In this document: positions 26,427 through 34,394 of the stretch, piece by piece
Layout of the letters: every line of letters begins with the position of its first letter
How positions within the stretch are numbered: the stretch's first letter is position 1
Source of the DNA: Tsukamurella sp. TY48
GTDB taxonomy: Bacteria > Actinomycetota > Actinomycetes > Mycobacteriales > Mycobacteriaceae
Length of the DNA: 64,000 bases
Assembly: GCF_019656655.1 (NCBI RefSeq)
Contig: NZ_BPMV01000001.1
Coordinates: 2,604,001 to 2,668,000, forward strand
Direction of reading: 5' to 3'
Notes under the pieces: model-generated
The model's database searches: none
Seen by the model: only the letters and a program-made list of their open reading frames with translations
What the model was told of the DNA's origin: nothing
Position numbers and translations under genes: made by a program

Positions 26427-27437
26427 ATGTCCAGCCGCAAGAGCGTCCGCGTGGCAGCGATGTGCTGCGCCCTCACCCTCGGTCTCACCTCGGTGGCCGC
26501 CTGCAACCGCGACGGCGGCGGCTCGTCGGGCGGCGGGGTCACGGTGGGTCTCATCACGAAGACCGACACCAATCCCTTCTTCGTGAAGATCCGCGAGGCG
26601 GCGAAGGCGCAGGCCGACGCCAAGGGCGCGAACCTCGTGGCCCTCGCCGGCAAGTTCGACGGTGACAACGAGGGCCAGGTGGCCGCCATCGAGAACCTGG
26701 TGAGCCAGGGCGCGAAGGGCATCCTGATCACCCCCAACTCGTCCACCGGCATCCTCGCCGCCATCAAGAAGGCCCGCGATGCCGGCGTCGTGGTGATCGC
26801 ATTGGACACCGCCACCGAGCCCGCGGACGCCGTGGACGCCACCTTCGCCACCGACAACCGGGAGGCGGGCCGCCTCCAGGGCGCCTGGGTCAAGGGCGCG
26901 CTCGCCGGGAAGGCGCCGAAGCTGCTCATGCTCGACGGGACCGCGGGCAGCAGCGTCTCCGACTACCGGCACCAGGGCTTCCTGCAGGGCATCGGGCTCG
27001 CCGAGAACAGCCCCGAGGTGGTGGGCAAGGAGAACACCAACGGCGACCAGACCAAGGCGCAGACGGCGATGGAGAACCTCCTGCAGCGCGTCCCGGATGC
27101 CAACGCGCTGTACACGATCAACGAACCCGCCGCGGCCGGCGGCTACGAGGCCGCGAAGAAGGCGGGCAAGGCCGAGCAGCTCACCGTGGGGTCCATCGAC
27201 GGCAGCTGCACCGGCGTCGACAACGTGAAGAAGGGCATCATCGGCGCCACCGTGCTGCAGTTCCCCGCGAAGATGGCCGAACAGGGCGTGGACGCCGTGG
27301 TCGCCTTCGCCAAGGACGGCACCAAGCCCACCGGCTTCGTCAACACCGGCTCGCAGCTGGTGACCGATAAGCCGGTGGCCGGCGTGGAATCCAAGGACAC
27401 CGCGTGGGGCGCCCAGAACTGCTGGGGCCAGGCGTGA
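26427..27437 (+). CDS. Sugar ABC importer, substrate-binding lipoprotein (FrcB/RbsB-like)
   Basis: A 336-residue type-I periplasmic-binding-like protein. The signal peptide ends in a lipobox (TSVAAC), so it is lipid-anchored outside the membrane. Sugar-binding landmarks are TKTDTNPFFVKIREAA, TPNSSTGILAAIKKARDAG, VVVIALDTATEP and TINEPAAAGGYEAAKKAG. Together with the downstream permease, ATPase, PfkB-type kinase and FrcK-like kinase the set resembles the rhizobial fructose importer FrcBCAK; ribose or polyols remain possible. The next gene overlaps its stop (GTGA at 27434). Confidence 0.88.
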   Translation: MSSRKSVRVAAMCCALTLGLTSVAACNRDGGGSSGGGVTVGLITKTDTNPFFVKIREAAKAQADAKGANLVALAGKFDGDNEGQVAAIENLVSQGAKGILITPNSSTGILAAIKKARDAGVVVIALDTATEPADAVDATFATDNREAGRLQGAWVKGALAGKAPKLLMLDGTAGSSVSDYRHQGFLQGIGLAENSPEVVGKENTNGDQTKAQTAMENLLQRVPDANALYTINEPAAAGGYEAAKKAGKAEQLTVGSIDGSCTGVDNVKKGIIGATVLQFPAKMAEQGVDAVVAFAKDGTKPTGFVNTGSQLVTDKPVAGVESKDTAWGAQNCWGQA

Positions 27438-28393
27438 GCCTGTCCCGCCTCACCCTGGCCCGCACCCTGCGCGAGCCGCTCGCCGGGCCGCTCGCCGCCC
27501 TGATCGTGGCCTGCGTGATCTTCTTCATCCTCACGCCGCGCTTCGCGACGGGCTACAACATCTCGCTGATCCTGCAGCAGTCCATGGTGATCGGGATCCT
27601 GGCCGTGGCGCAGTCACTGATCATCCTCACCGCGGGGATCGACCTGTCGATCGGCGCCACGTGCGTGCTGGGAACGGTGATCCTGGCCAAGCTGGCCGGT
27701 ACCGACCCCGTGCTCGCCATGGTGATCGCCCTGGCGGTGTGCATGCTGATCGGGGCGGTGAACGGGGCACTGGTGACGCTGCTCAAACTGCCGCCCTTCA
27801 TCGTGACGCTGGGCATGTTCACCATTGTCGCGGCCGCCACCCAGCTCTACGCCGGTTCGCAGACCTACCGGGTGGCCGATGGTCCGCTCACCGCGCTCGG
27901 AACCTCCTTCGACGTCTTCGGGTTCCCCCTCACCGTGGGGTTGGTGGTACTGCTCGCGGTGTACGCGGCCGCCTGGTACGTGCTCAACCGCACCGCCACC
28001 GGCCGGCACATCTACGCCGTGGGCGGGAACCCGGTCTCGGCGTCGCTGGCCGGTATCAAGACCTCGAAGACGATCTTCGGCGTGTACCTGGTGTCCGGCG
28101 TGATCGCGGCGATCGCCGCGTGGGCGGCCTTGGGGCGCATCCCCACCGCCGATCCGAACGCCTTCCAGACCGCGAACCTCGACACCATCACCGCCGTGGT
28201 GATCGGCGGCACCAGCCTGTTCGGCGGCCGGGGAGCCATCCTCGGCACCCTGGTGGGCGCGCTCATCGTGGGCGTGCTGCGCAACGGCCTCACCCTGGTG
28301 GGGATCGACAACCTGTACCAGAACATCGCGACCGGCGTCCTGGTGATCGCAGCCGTTGCGCTGGACCAGCTCTCACGACGGAGGCTGCAATGA
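27434..28393 (+). CDS. Sugar ABC importer, permease (FrcC/RbsC-like)
   Basis: A 319-residue membrane protein starting at GTG 27434 inside the previous stop. About ten hydrophobic segments; the family hallmark AGIDLSIGATCVLGTVILA is present near residue 70, followed by LPPFIVTLGMFTIVAA and RHIYAVGGNPVSASLAGI, the cytoplasmic coupling region for the ATPase. VIGGTSLFGGRGAILGTLVG marks the C-terminal half. The stop overlaps the ATPase start (ATGA at 28390). Confidence 0.9.
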   Translation: MSLSRLTLARTLREPLAGPLAALIVACVIFFILTPRFATGYNISLILQQSMVIGILAVAQSLIILTAGIDLSIGATCVLGTVILAKLAGTDPVLAMVIALAVCMLIGAVNGALVTLLKLPPFIVTLGMFTIVAAATQLYAGSQTYRVADGPLTALGTSFDVFGFPLTVGLVVLLAVYAAAWYVLNRTATGRHIYAVGGNPVSASLAGIKTSKTIFGVYLVSGVIAAIAAWAALGRIPTADPNAFQTANLDTITAVVIGGTSLFGGRGAILGTLVGALIVGVLRNGLTLVGIDNLYQNIATGVLVIAAVALDQLSRRRLQ

Positions 28394-29172
28394 GCGCGCC
28401 GGTGCTGCAGGCGCGCGGCCTGGTGAAGAACTACGGTCAGGTGCAGGCCATCGCGGGCGCCGATTTCGAGCTCCGCGCGGGCGAGGTGCTGGCGGTGATC
28501 GGCGACAACGGCGCCGGCAAGTCCAGCCTGATCAAGGCCCTGTCCGGGGCGCTGGTGCCGAACGAGGGCGAGATCCTGCTCGACGGCCGGCCGGTGCACT
28601 TCCGCAGCACGCTCGATGCGCGCAACGCGGGGATCGAGACCGTGTACCAGGATCTGGCCGTGATCCCCGCGCTGGACATCGCGGCGAACGTGTACCTGGG
28701 CAGGGAGATCCGCAAACCCGGTGTGCTCGGCAGCGTCTTCCGCCAGCTCGACCGCAAGGCCATGCGCGATGCGGCGGCGCAGCACCTCGCCGACCTCAAG
28801 ATCGGGATCAAGTCACCGACACAGGCGGTCGAGACCCTCTCCGGTGGGCAGCGGCAGGGCGTGGCGGTGGTCCGGGCGGCTGCCTTCGGCAAGAAGGTGA
28901 TCATCATGGACGAGCCGACCGCCGCACTCGGCGTACGCGAATCGGGCCAGGTGATCGACCTCATCCGGGAGATCCGCGACCGCGGCACCCCGGTGATCCT
29001 GATCAGCCACGACATGCCGCACGTCTTCGAGGTGGCCGATCGCATCCACGTGCACCGGCTGGGGCGGCGGGCCGCCGTGGTCGATCCGAAGCAGCGGTCG
29101 ATGGCCGATGTCGTGGCGCTGATGACCGGCGCGCTGGAACCGACCGACGTGGAGGCAGCGGGTGGGGCCTGA
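28390..29172 (+). CDS. Sugar ABC importer, ATPase (FrcA-like)
   Basis: A 260-residue single-domain ATPase; related RbsA proteins have two such domains. Walker A GDNGAGKSSLIKALSG, signature LSGGQRQGVAVVRAA, Walker B VIIMDEPTAALG, then the H-loop in LISHDMPHV. The single-domain form is the FrcA/XylG-short type, so a homodimer should power transport. It overlaps the permease stop by 4 bp and the PfkB gene start by 11 bp. Confidence 0.9.
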   Translation: MSAPVLQARGLVKNYGQVQAIAGADFELRAGEVLAVIGDNGAGKSSLIKALSGALVPNEGEILLDGRPVHFRSTLDARNAGIETVYQDLAVIPALDIAANVYLGREIRKPGVLGSVFRQLDRKAMRDAAAQHLADLKIGIKSPTQAVETLSGGQRQGVAVVRAAAFGKKVIIMDEPTAALGVRESGQVIDLIREIRDRGTPVILISHDMPHVFEVADRIHVHRLGRRAAVVDPKQRSMADVVALMTGALEPTDVEAAGGA

Positions 29173-30019
29173 CCTCGCCCGTCCACCCGGCGCGCCGCGC
29201 GGACTGTTCGTGGGGCTCGCCACCGTCGATGTGATCCAGCGGGTCGACGAGCTGCCCCGCCCCAACGCGAAGGTCACCGCCACCCGGCAGGACGTCGCGG
29301 GCGGCGGGCCGGCGCTCAACGCGGCCGCCACCTTCGCCGCGCTCGGCGGGGCCGCGGTGCTCGCCGCCCCGGTGGGCGACGGTCCGCTCGGCCGCCTGAT
29401 CCGCGACGATCTGACGCGGTGCGGTGTACAGCTGATCGACCTGGCGCCCACGGGCTTCGAGCCGCCGGTCTCCGCGATCACCGTGCACGCCGGATCGGGC
29501 GATCGGCAGATCGTCTCCTACGACGGCTCCGGGTACCCCGCCGCGGTCCCGCCGATCGACGCCACCGGGTGCGATGTCGTGCTGCTCGACGGGCACGGTC
29601 CGGACGCGGCCCGCGCCGCCCTGTCCGCGGCGCTGGCCGCCGGTGCACCCACCGTGATCGACGCCGGCCGGTGGCGGCCGGTGTTCGCCGAGCTGCTGCC
29701 GAGCGCCACGCATGTGATCTGTTCGGCGGATTTCCAGGCGCCCGAACCCTTCCCGGGCCCACGGATGGTCGCCGTCTCCGATGGTGGCGGCCCGATCCGC
29801 TACCTGCTCGACGGTGCGCCGGGCACCGTCGACGTGCCGTCCGTGGCCGTGGTCGATACGCTCGGCGCCGGCGACGTACTGCACGGTGCCTACGCGTTCG
29901 AGATCGCCCGGGGGACGCCGGTGCCGGAGGCGCTGCGCTCCGCGGCGGCCCGGGCTTCGGACAAGTGCCGCCACCCGGGCGTGCGGGCGTGGCTGCAGAC
30001 GGTGAGGGGGACACGATGA
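29162..30019 (+). CDS. PfkB-family carbohydrate kinase
   Basis: A 285-residue ribokinase-like kinase starting at GTG 29162, within the end of the ATPase gene. The N-terminal pattern VAGGGPALNAAATFAALGG is PfkB signature 1, and VVDTLGAGDVLHGAYAFEIA is signature 2 with the catalytic Asp. It presumably phosphorylates the sugar brought in by the upstream importer; fructose, ribose and related sugars all fit. The stop overlaps the next kinase start (ATGA at 30016). Confidence 0.88.
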   Translation: MGPDLARPPGAPRGLFVGLATVDVIQRVDELPRPNAKVTATRQDVAGGGPALNAAATFAALGGAAVLAAPVGDGPLGRLIRDDLTRCGVQLIDLAPTGFEPPVSAITVHAGSGDRQIVSYDGSGYPAAVPPIDATGCDVVLLDGHGPDAARAALSAALAAGAPTVIDAGRWRPVFAELLPSATHVICSADFQAPEPFPGPRMVAVSDGGGPIRYLLDGAPGTVDVPSVAVVDTLGAGDVLHGAYAFEIARGTPVPEALRSAAARASDKCRHPGVRAWLQTVRGTR

Positions 30020-30690
30020 CGGACTCGTTCGAGGCGCTCGTCGAAGACGCCCGCGCCCTGGCGGCCCGCCCGGGACGCTCCGTGCTGGGTATCACCGGCG
30101 CACCGGCATCGGGCAAGTCCACACTGGCGGAACTGCTCGTGGCGGCGCTGGGCGCCGACGCGGTACTGGTGCCGATGGACGGATACCACCTCGACGATCC
30201 CGTACTGCGCGCGCACGGCAGCTGGGAATGCAAGGGGGCCATCGACACCTTCGACGATTCCGGCTTCGCCCACCTGCTGCACCGGCTGCGGGCCGCGGAC
30301 GCCACGGTGTACGCGCCCCGGTTCGATCGCAGCCTCGAGGCGTCGATCGCGGGCGCCGTGGAGGTGGCACCCGGGGTCCCGCTCGTGGTGACCGAGGGGA
30401 ACTACCTGCTCGCGGACACCGGCGCGTGGCCCACGGCGCGCGCGGCGATCGACGAGGTGTGGTTCCTCGCGATCGATCCGGACCTGCGCCGGGAGCGGCT
30501 CATCGCGCGGCACAGGCGATTCGGTCGATCGATCGACGAGGCGCGCGCCCGTGCGCTGGGCACCGATGAGACCAACGCGGTGTTCATCGAGGCGACCGCG
30601 GCTCGCGCCGACCGGATCGTGACGATGACCGACGAGAGGCCGGAGCGCGACGATCGCACTCCGGCCTCCCGGGGACTCCGCACGGACTAG
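30016..30690 (+). CDS. P-loop kinase, FrcK / uridine-kinase-like
   Basis: A 224-residue ATPase/kinase. The P-loop is GITGAPASGKSTLAELL, followed by the substrate region MDGYHLDDPVLRAHGSWECKGA and VVTEGNYLLAD; these match the panthothenate-/uridine-kinase-like proteins (FrcK) found at the end of fructose importer operons. Its role there is not established; it may phosphorylate the sugar or a nucleoside. It starts at ATG 30016, coupled to the PfkB gene, and its stop overlaps the convergent mspA stop by 4 bp. Confidence 0.82.
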   Translation: MTDSFEALVEDARALAARPGRSVLGITGAPASGKSTLAELLVAALGADAVLVPMDGYHLDDPVLRAHGSWECKGAIDTFDDSGFAHLLHRLRAADATVYAPRFDRSLEASIAGAVEVAPGVPLVVTEGNYLLADTGAWPTARAAIDEVWFLAIDPDLRRERLIARHRRFGRSIDEARARALGTDETNAVFIEATAARADRIVTMTDERPERDDRTPASRGLRTD

Positions 30691-31388
30691 GCGAAGCGCA
30701 TGACCTCGCTGTACACGGTCTTCATATCGTCGAAATTCCGCGAGGAGACCGTGAGGGTGGAGTAGGCGACGGCGTCGACGCTGCCGATGCAGCCCTCGAT
30801 GCTCACGCGCTTCTCACCGAAGCGCACGCCGAAGCTCTCGCCGACCTTCGGCTTCTGAATCGTCTTGGTGCCCACCGGGAGATAGACGATGCCACCCGGT
30901 GCGGTCTTGATGACCTGGTTCTGGCTCAGGCCCAGGGTGCCGCCGACGCCGCCGCCGAGCGCACCGGCGGGGATCAGGCCGCCCATGGCGCCCACGGCGC
31001 CCACGCCGCCGCTGATGGACTGGTTGGAACCGATCCACGACTCGAAGCCGCCGTCCTTGACGCCGCAGGCCACCACGTAGCCCACCTCGACGGTGGCCGC
31101 CTGGATCTCGCCCGGCGCCTGGGTGATGGTGCCCTCGGCCTTGCCGTCGACATAGGCCAACCGCGACTTGTTATCGCCCGCGAGCGGCGGGAACAGCTTC
31201 GCCTTGAGGTCGAACAGCGAGATCTGACCCGCGACGCCCTCCGACGACGAGATCGTCTGCTTGCCACCCTTGACGGGGCCCGACGGGTTCTGCGGGGTGA
31301 TCTGAGCGGAGGCGGGCCCCACCGACATCACCGAGACGGCGCAGGCCGCGACGGCCGCAGCTGCCATACCGATCTTGATTCGACGCAT
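30687..31388 (-). CDS. mspA: MspA-family porin
   Basis: A 233-residue exported protein with a Sec signal (MRRIKIGMAAAAVAACAVSV, cleavage after ASA). The mature chain shows GKAEGTITQAPGEIQAATVEVGYVVACGV, a long Gly-rich stretch and a C-terminal VSIEGCIGSVDAVAYSTLTVSS, the layout of Nocardia/Rhodococcus-type MspA porins that form octameric channels in the mycolate outer membrane. Two cysteines (VACGV, EGCIG) likely form a disulfide as in that subgroup. The porin may let in the sugar carried by the adjacent importer. Confidence 0.85.
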   Translation of the reverse strand: MRRIKIGMAAAAVAACAVSVMSVGPASAQITPQNPSGPVKGGKQTISSSEGVAGQISLFDLKAKLFPPLAGDNKSRLAYVDGKAEGTITQAPGEIQAATVEVGYVVACGVKDGGFESWIGSNQSISGGVGAVGAMGGLIPAGALGGGVGGTLGLSQNQVIKTAPGGIVYLPVGTKTIQKPKVGESFGVRFGEKRVSIEGCIGSVDAVAYSTLTVSSRNFDDMKTVYSEVMRFA

Positions 31389-31555
31389 GATTGTTCGACT
31401 CCTCTACGCGGCCGGGGACGGCCTCGATGTCTTGACGAACTGAACTCAATCATGGCTACATGCAATTTGCCAACTGCAATTCACGGTTTCTTCATGATGA
31501 CCTGGGTCACACCGCCTGCGGATCATGTTGTGCACACGGGCGCGGGGGACCGGCT

Positions 31556-31755
31556 TCACACCGCCTCCAGTGCCAGGAGTGCGGTCTTCGCCTCGGCCCC
31601 GCCCACGTACTGCCCGATCCCGCCGCCGGACTCCACCGCCCGGTGGCAGGGCGCCACCACGGGAAGCGGGTTCGTGGCGCAGGCGGCTCTGCACGAGCCG
31701 CCGAAAGCCTTGCGACAGTGCCAGATCCAGGTCGAGATACCCCGGAGACGCGCGG
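31556..31755 (-). pseudogene. Remnant of methylated-DNA-protein-cysteine methyltransferase (ogt)
   Basis: The minus strand encodes the unmistakable C-terminus of an O6-alkylguanine-DNA alkyltransferase: NPLPVVAPCHRAVESGGGIG with the alkyl-acceptor Cys, then YVGGAEAKTALLALE and a stop at 31556. Just upstream, in a different frame, is YLDLDLALSQGFRRLVQ, which matches the segment that normally precedes the DNA-binding helices. The intervening 25-30 codons (IPYG...GRP...AVG) are deleted and the frame is shifted, and the N-terminal domain is replaced by the end of the MetX-like gene. The remainder of the 391-bp space (31389-31555) holds the mspA upstream region and nothing else I can support. Confidence 0.75.
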
Positions 31756-31779
31756 GTGCGGGAAACGTGAGATCGGGAT

Positions 31780-32826
31780 CTACGCCTGCGACCGACCGGG
31801 CCGCGCCAGCAGCTCACGCAGGCCCGCGTCGATGAACGCCGTGTCGACGGGGTTGGCGCCGCCGCCCGCGAAATGGCCCCACACGCCGGGGATCACCCGC
31901 ACCTCGCCGTGCTCGATGAACTGCGAGGCCCACACCTCGTCCTCCGGCGGGAAGTAGAGGTCCTTCTCCGCGGGCATCGCCAGCAGCGGGCACGTGATCG
32001 AGCGCAGTGCGGCCTCGTGATCACCGTCGAACCCGGGGGTGTTGCCCACGTTCCCGGCGTGCCAGGTACCGATCATCGCGATCAGATTGTTGGGGTCGCG
32101 GCCGTCCCGGAAGAACTGCTCCCAGAAGCCGTAGAGGAAGTCGTCGAGCGAGGTGAAGCCCAGCTCGCGCCACGTCTCGTGCCAGTAGAAGGCCTGGGAG
32201 AAGCCCCATCCGGAGTAGATCCGGGCGAAGGCGCGCAGGCCCTTGATCGGCGGGCGCGCGGGGTCGTAGTCGCCGTCGGCCCACGCCGCGTCGGCGCGCA
32301 GCGCCTCGCGCAGGGACTCCAGGAAGACCTGGTTGTGCGGCGCGGTGCGGCTGGAGCCGCAGAACGGGGCCGCGCGCTGCACCATCTCCGGGTGGCTCAC
32401 CGCCCACTGGTAGGTCTGTCCGGCTCCCATCGACCAGCCGGTCACCAGCGCGATCGTGGAGACGCCCCACTTCTCGGTGAGGAGGCGGTGCTGCGCCTCC
32501 ACCTGGTCGTAGAACGTGACCAGGGGGAACCGGGCGTGGTCGTAGGGCGAGGGCGCGTTCGACGGGGAGGTCGACAGGCCGTTGCCGAGGATGTTGGGGA
32601 TGACGATGAAGTACTCGTCGGGGTTCAACGTCTTATCGGTGCCTATGAGCCACTCGTTGTCGGTGTGCCAGCCCGAGTACCAGGTGGGGTAGACGATCAC
32701 GTTCGACTTGTCGGCGTTGAGCGTGCCGAACGTCTTGTAGGCGAGGCGGGCACCGCGCAGCGTGTGACCGGATTGCAGGGTGAAATCGCCGAGTTCGAAG
32801 TAGTCGGCGTCGGTGGGAGCGGGCAC
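31780..32826 (-). CDS. MetX-like alpha/beta hydrolase
   Basis: A 348-residue member of the homoserine O-acetyltransferase-like group. I start it at GTG 32826 (MPAPTDADYFELGDFTLQSG), preceded by GAGGAG at the right spacing; upstream in-frame codons have no ribosome site. Landmarks: ARLAYKTFGTLNADKSNVIV, the nucleophile elbow VTGWSMGAGQTYQW, the acid region AMPAEKDLYFPPED and the His in WGHFAGGG. True MetX proteins carry similar elements, but members of this subgroup are generally annotated only as hydrolases, so methionine synthesis should not be assumed. Confidence 0.78.
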   Translation of the reverse strand: MPAPTDADYFELGDFTLQSGHTLRGARLAYKTFGTLNADKSNVIVYPTWYSGWHTDNEWLIGTDKTLNPDEYFIVIPNILGNGLSTSPSNAPSPYDHARFPLVTFYDQVEAQHRLLTEKWGVSTIALVTGWSMGAGQTYQWAVSHPEMVQRAAPFCGSSRTAPHNQVFLESLREALRADAAWADGDYDPARPPIKGLRAFARIYSGWGFSQAFYWHETWRELGFTSLDDFLYGFWEQFFRDGRDPNNLIAMIGTWHAGNVGNTPGFDGDHEAALRSITCPLLAMPAEKDLYFPPEDEVWASQFIEHGEVRVIPGVWGHFAGGGANPVDTAFIDAGLRELLARPGRSQA

Positions 32827-32918
32827 GGGGACTCCTCGGGTAGCGGTTTCGCGACGTAATACCGATTCGGTACTGATGGGACGGTACTCGCCCGGAACCC
32901 GCGAGGCCCCGAAAACGG

Positions 32919-32952
32919 GAAGGGCGCGCATCCGGATGGATGCACGCCCTTC
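32919..32952 (-). terminator. Terminator after the sulfurtransferase operon
   Basis: A 14-bp stem with one mismatch: GAAGGGCG and GCATCC (32919-32933) pair with GGATGC and CGCCCTTC (32938-32952) around a GGAT loop. On the minus strand it follows the DUF1416 stop by 16 bp and is trailed by CCGTTTTC. Confidence 0.8.
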
Positions 32953-32967
32953 TCGCAGGGATAGCGA

Positions 32968-33273
32968 CTACGCCGAGACGGTGATGTCCTGGTTGTAGAC
33001 GCCGTTCGCCTCCGGCGAGACCTGGATGTCGCCGTTGCCCACGGAGGACAGCGCGCGCAGCGTCCAGGTGCCCGGCGCCGCGAAGAAGCGGTAGTCGCCG
33101 GTGCCCGAGGCCACGACCTCGGCCGTGAACTCGCCGGTGCCGTCCAGCAGCCGGACGAAGGCGCCCGCCACCGGGTTACCGGTGCCGTCGAGGACCTGAC
33201 CGGTCAGCACGGTCTCCTTCTCGACGTCGACGCCTGCGGGCAGGTTCTGTCCCTGCTTCGGTGCTCCACACAT
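32968..33273 (-). CDS. sseC: DUF1416 protein SseC
   Basis: A 101-residue protein starting MCGAPKQGQNLPAGVDVEKE. It looks like a small beta-sandwich: VLTGQVLDGTGNPVAGAFVRLLDGTGEF is a carboxypeptidase-regulatory-like pattern. The mycobacterial partner of the CysA/SseA sulfurtransferase has the same size and start (Rv0814c/SseC2). It begins 6 bp after the sulfurtransferase stop, so it is in the same operon. The role is presumed to be sulfur transfer or thiosulfate handling, not demonstrated. Confidence 0.92.
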   Translation of the reverse strand: MCGAPKQGQNLPAGVDVEKETVLTGQVLDGTGNPVAGAFVRLLDGTGEFTAEVVASGTGDYRFFAAPGTWTLRALSSVGNGDIQVSPEANGVYNQDITVSA

Positions 33274-33279
33274 ACTTGA

Positions 33280-34113
33280 TTACGCTCCCAGTTCGACCGG
33301 CACGCCGACCAGCGAACCGTATTCGGTCCAGCTGCCGTCGTAGTTCTTGACATTCTTGTGGCCCAGCAGCTCCTGCAGCACGAACCAGGTGTGCGAGGAA
33401 CGCTCACCGATGCGGCAGTAGGCGATGGTCTCCTTCTGGCCGTCCAGGCCGGCCTCCGCGTACAGCGCGGCCAGATCCTCGTCCGACTTGAAGGTGCCGT
33501 CCTCGTTGGCGGCCTTGCTCCACGGCACGTTGATCGCACCGGGGATGTGGCCGGGACGCTGGCTCTGCTCCTGCGGGAGGTGCGCCGGCGCCAGGATCTT
33601 GCCCGAGAACTCGTCGGGCGAACGGACGTCCACCAGGTTCTTGACGTCGATGGCCTCGACGACCTCGTCGCGGAAGGCACGGATCGCGTTGTTCGGGGCC
33701 TGCGCCGTGTAGCTGGTGGCGGGACGCGAGACGGCGTCGGCCGACAGCGGGCGGCCGTCGAGCTCCCACTTCTTGCGGCCACCGTCGAGCAGCTTCACGT
33801 CCTGGTGGCCGTACAGCTTGAAGTACCAGTACGCGTACGCGGCGAACCAGTTGTTGTTGCCGCCGTACAGCACCACGGTGTCGTCGTTGCCGATGCCGCG
33901 CTCGGAGAGCAGGGCGCCGAACTGCTCGGCGTTGACGAAATCGCGGCGCACCTGGTCCTGGAGATCCTTCTTCCAGTCCAGCTTCACGGCGCCGGCGATG
34001 TGGCCACCGTCGTAGGCGCTGGTGTCCTCGTCGACCTCGACGAAGACGACACCCGGGGTGTCGAGATTCTGCTCAGCCCAGTCTGCGGAGACCAGGACAT
34101 CGGAGCGAGCCAT
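33280..34113 (-). CDS. cysA: Thiosulfate sulfurtransferase (rhodanese, CysA/SseA type)
   Basis: A 277-residue two-domain rhodanese. I start it at ATG 34113 (MARSDVLVSADWAEQNLDTP), the conserved mycobacterial N-terminus. The N-terminal inactive domain has DDTVVLYGGNNNWFAAYAYW; the C-terminal domain carries the catalytic Cys in the loop AYCRIGERSSHTW. It transfers sulfane sulfur from thiosulfate to an acceptor. It is co-transcribed with sseC and preceded by a Cys-rich leader peptide at 34263-34346, which implies control by cysteine supply. The mycobacterial neighbour thiX was not seen here. Confidence 0.94.
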   Translation of the reverse strand: MARSDVLVSADWAEQNLDTPGVVFVEVDEDTSAYDGGHIAGAVKLDWKKDLQDQVRRDFVNAEQFGALLSERGIGNDDTVVLYGGNNNWFAAYAYWYFKLYGHQDVKLLDGGRKKWELDGRPLSADAVSRPATSYTAQAPNNAIRAFRDEVVEAIDVKNLVDVRSPDEFSGKILAPAHLPQEQSQRPGHIPGAINVPWSKAANEDGTFKSDEDLAALYAEAGLDGQKETIAYCRIGERSSHTWFVLQELLGHKNVKNYDGSWTEYGSLVGVPVELGA

Positions 34114-34262
34114 GAGGATCCCTTTCGTTGATTCCATGGACGTATGGGTGAAGGGCGAAACCGAGGGGATTCGCGTGCTTCGAATGTGCGCGGATGCGCT
34201 GGGGAGGACGGGAGAATGCGGTGATTTGCGACGATCACGCGCCCGGCCCGGGATATTCGGGA

Positions 34263-34346
34263 CTAGCCCAGACAGCGACAACCGGCCATACGGCACAGGT
34301 CGACCGCCAGACGGCGGGTGAGCAGCAGCTCACAGCGGTTGCGCAT
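34263..34346 (-). CDS. Cys-rich leader peptide (attenuator) of the cysA-sseC operon
   Basis: ATG 34346 to TAG 34263 encodes 27 residues beginning MRNRCELLLTRRLAVDLCRM and ending AGCRCLG: four cysteines, with the core LLTRRxAVDLCR that I recognise from actinobacterial sulfur-gene leader peptides. Mycobacterial upstream frames of this kind slow ribosomes when Cys-tRNA is short and thereby expose the downstream ribosome site. It lies 149 bp upstream of the sulfurtransferase start on the same strand. Confidence 0.8.
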   Translation of the reverse strand: MRNRCELLLTRRLAVDLCRMAGCRCLG

Positions 34347-34394
34347 GCCGCCAGAATACCGAACCCGCGATGATCGCGTCATGGGAGGTCCGTC

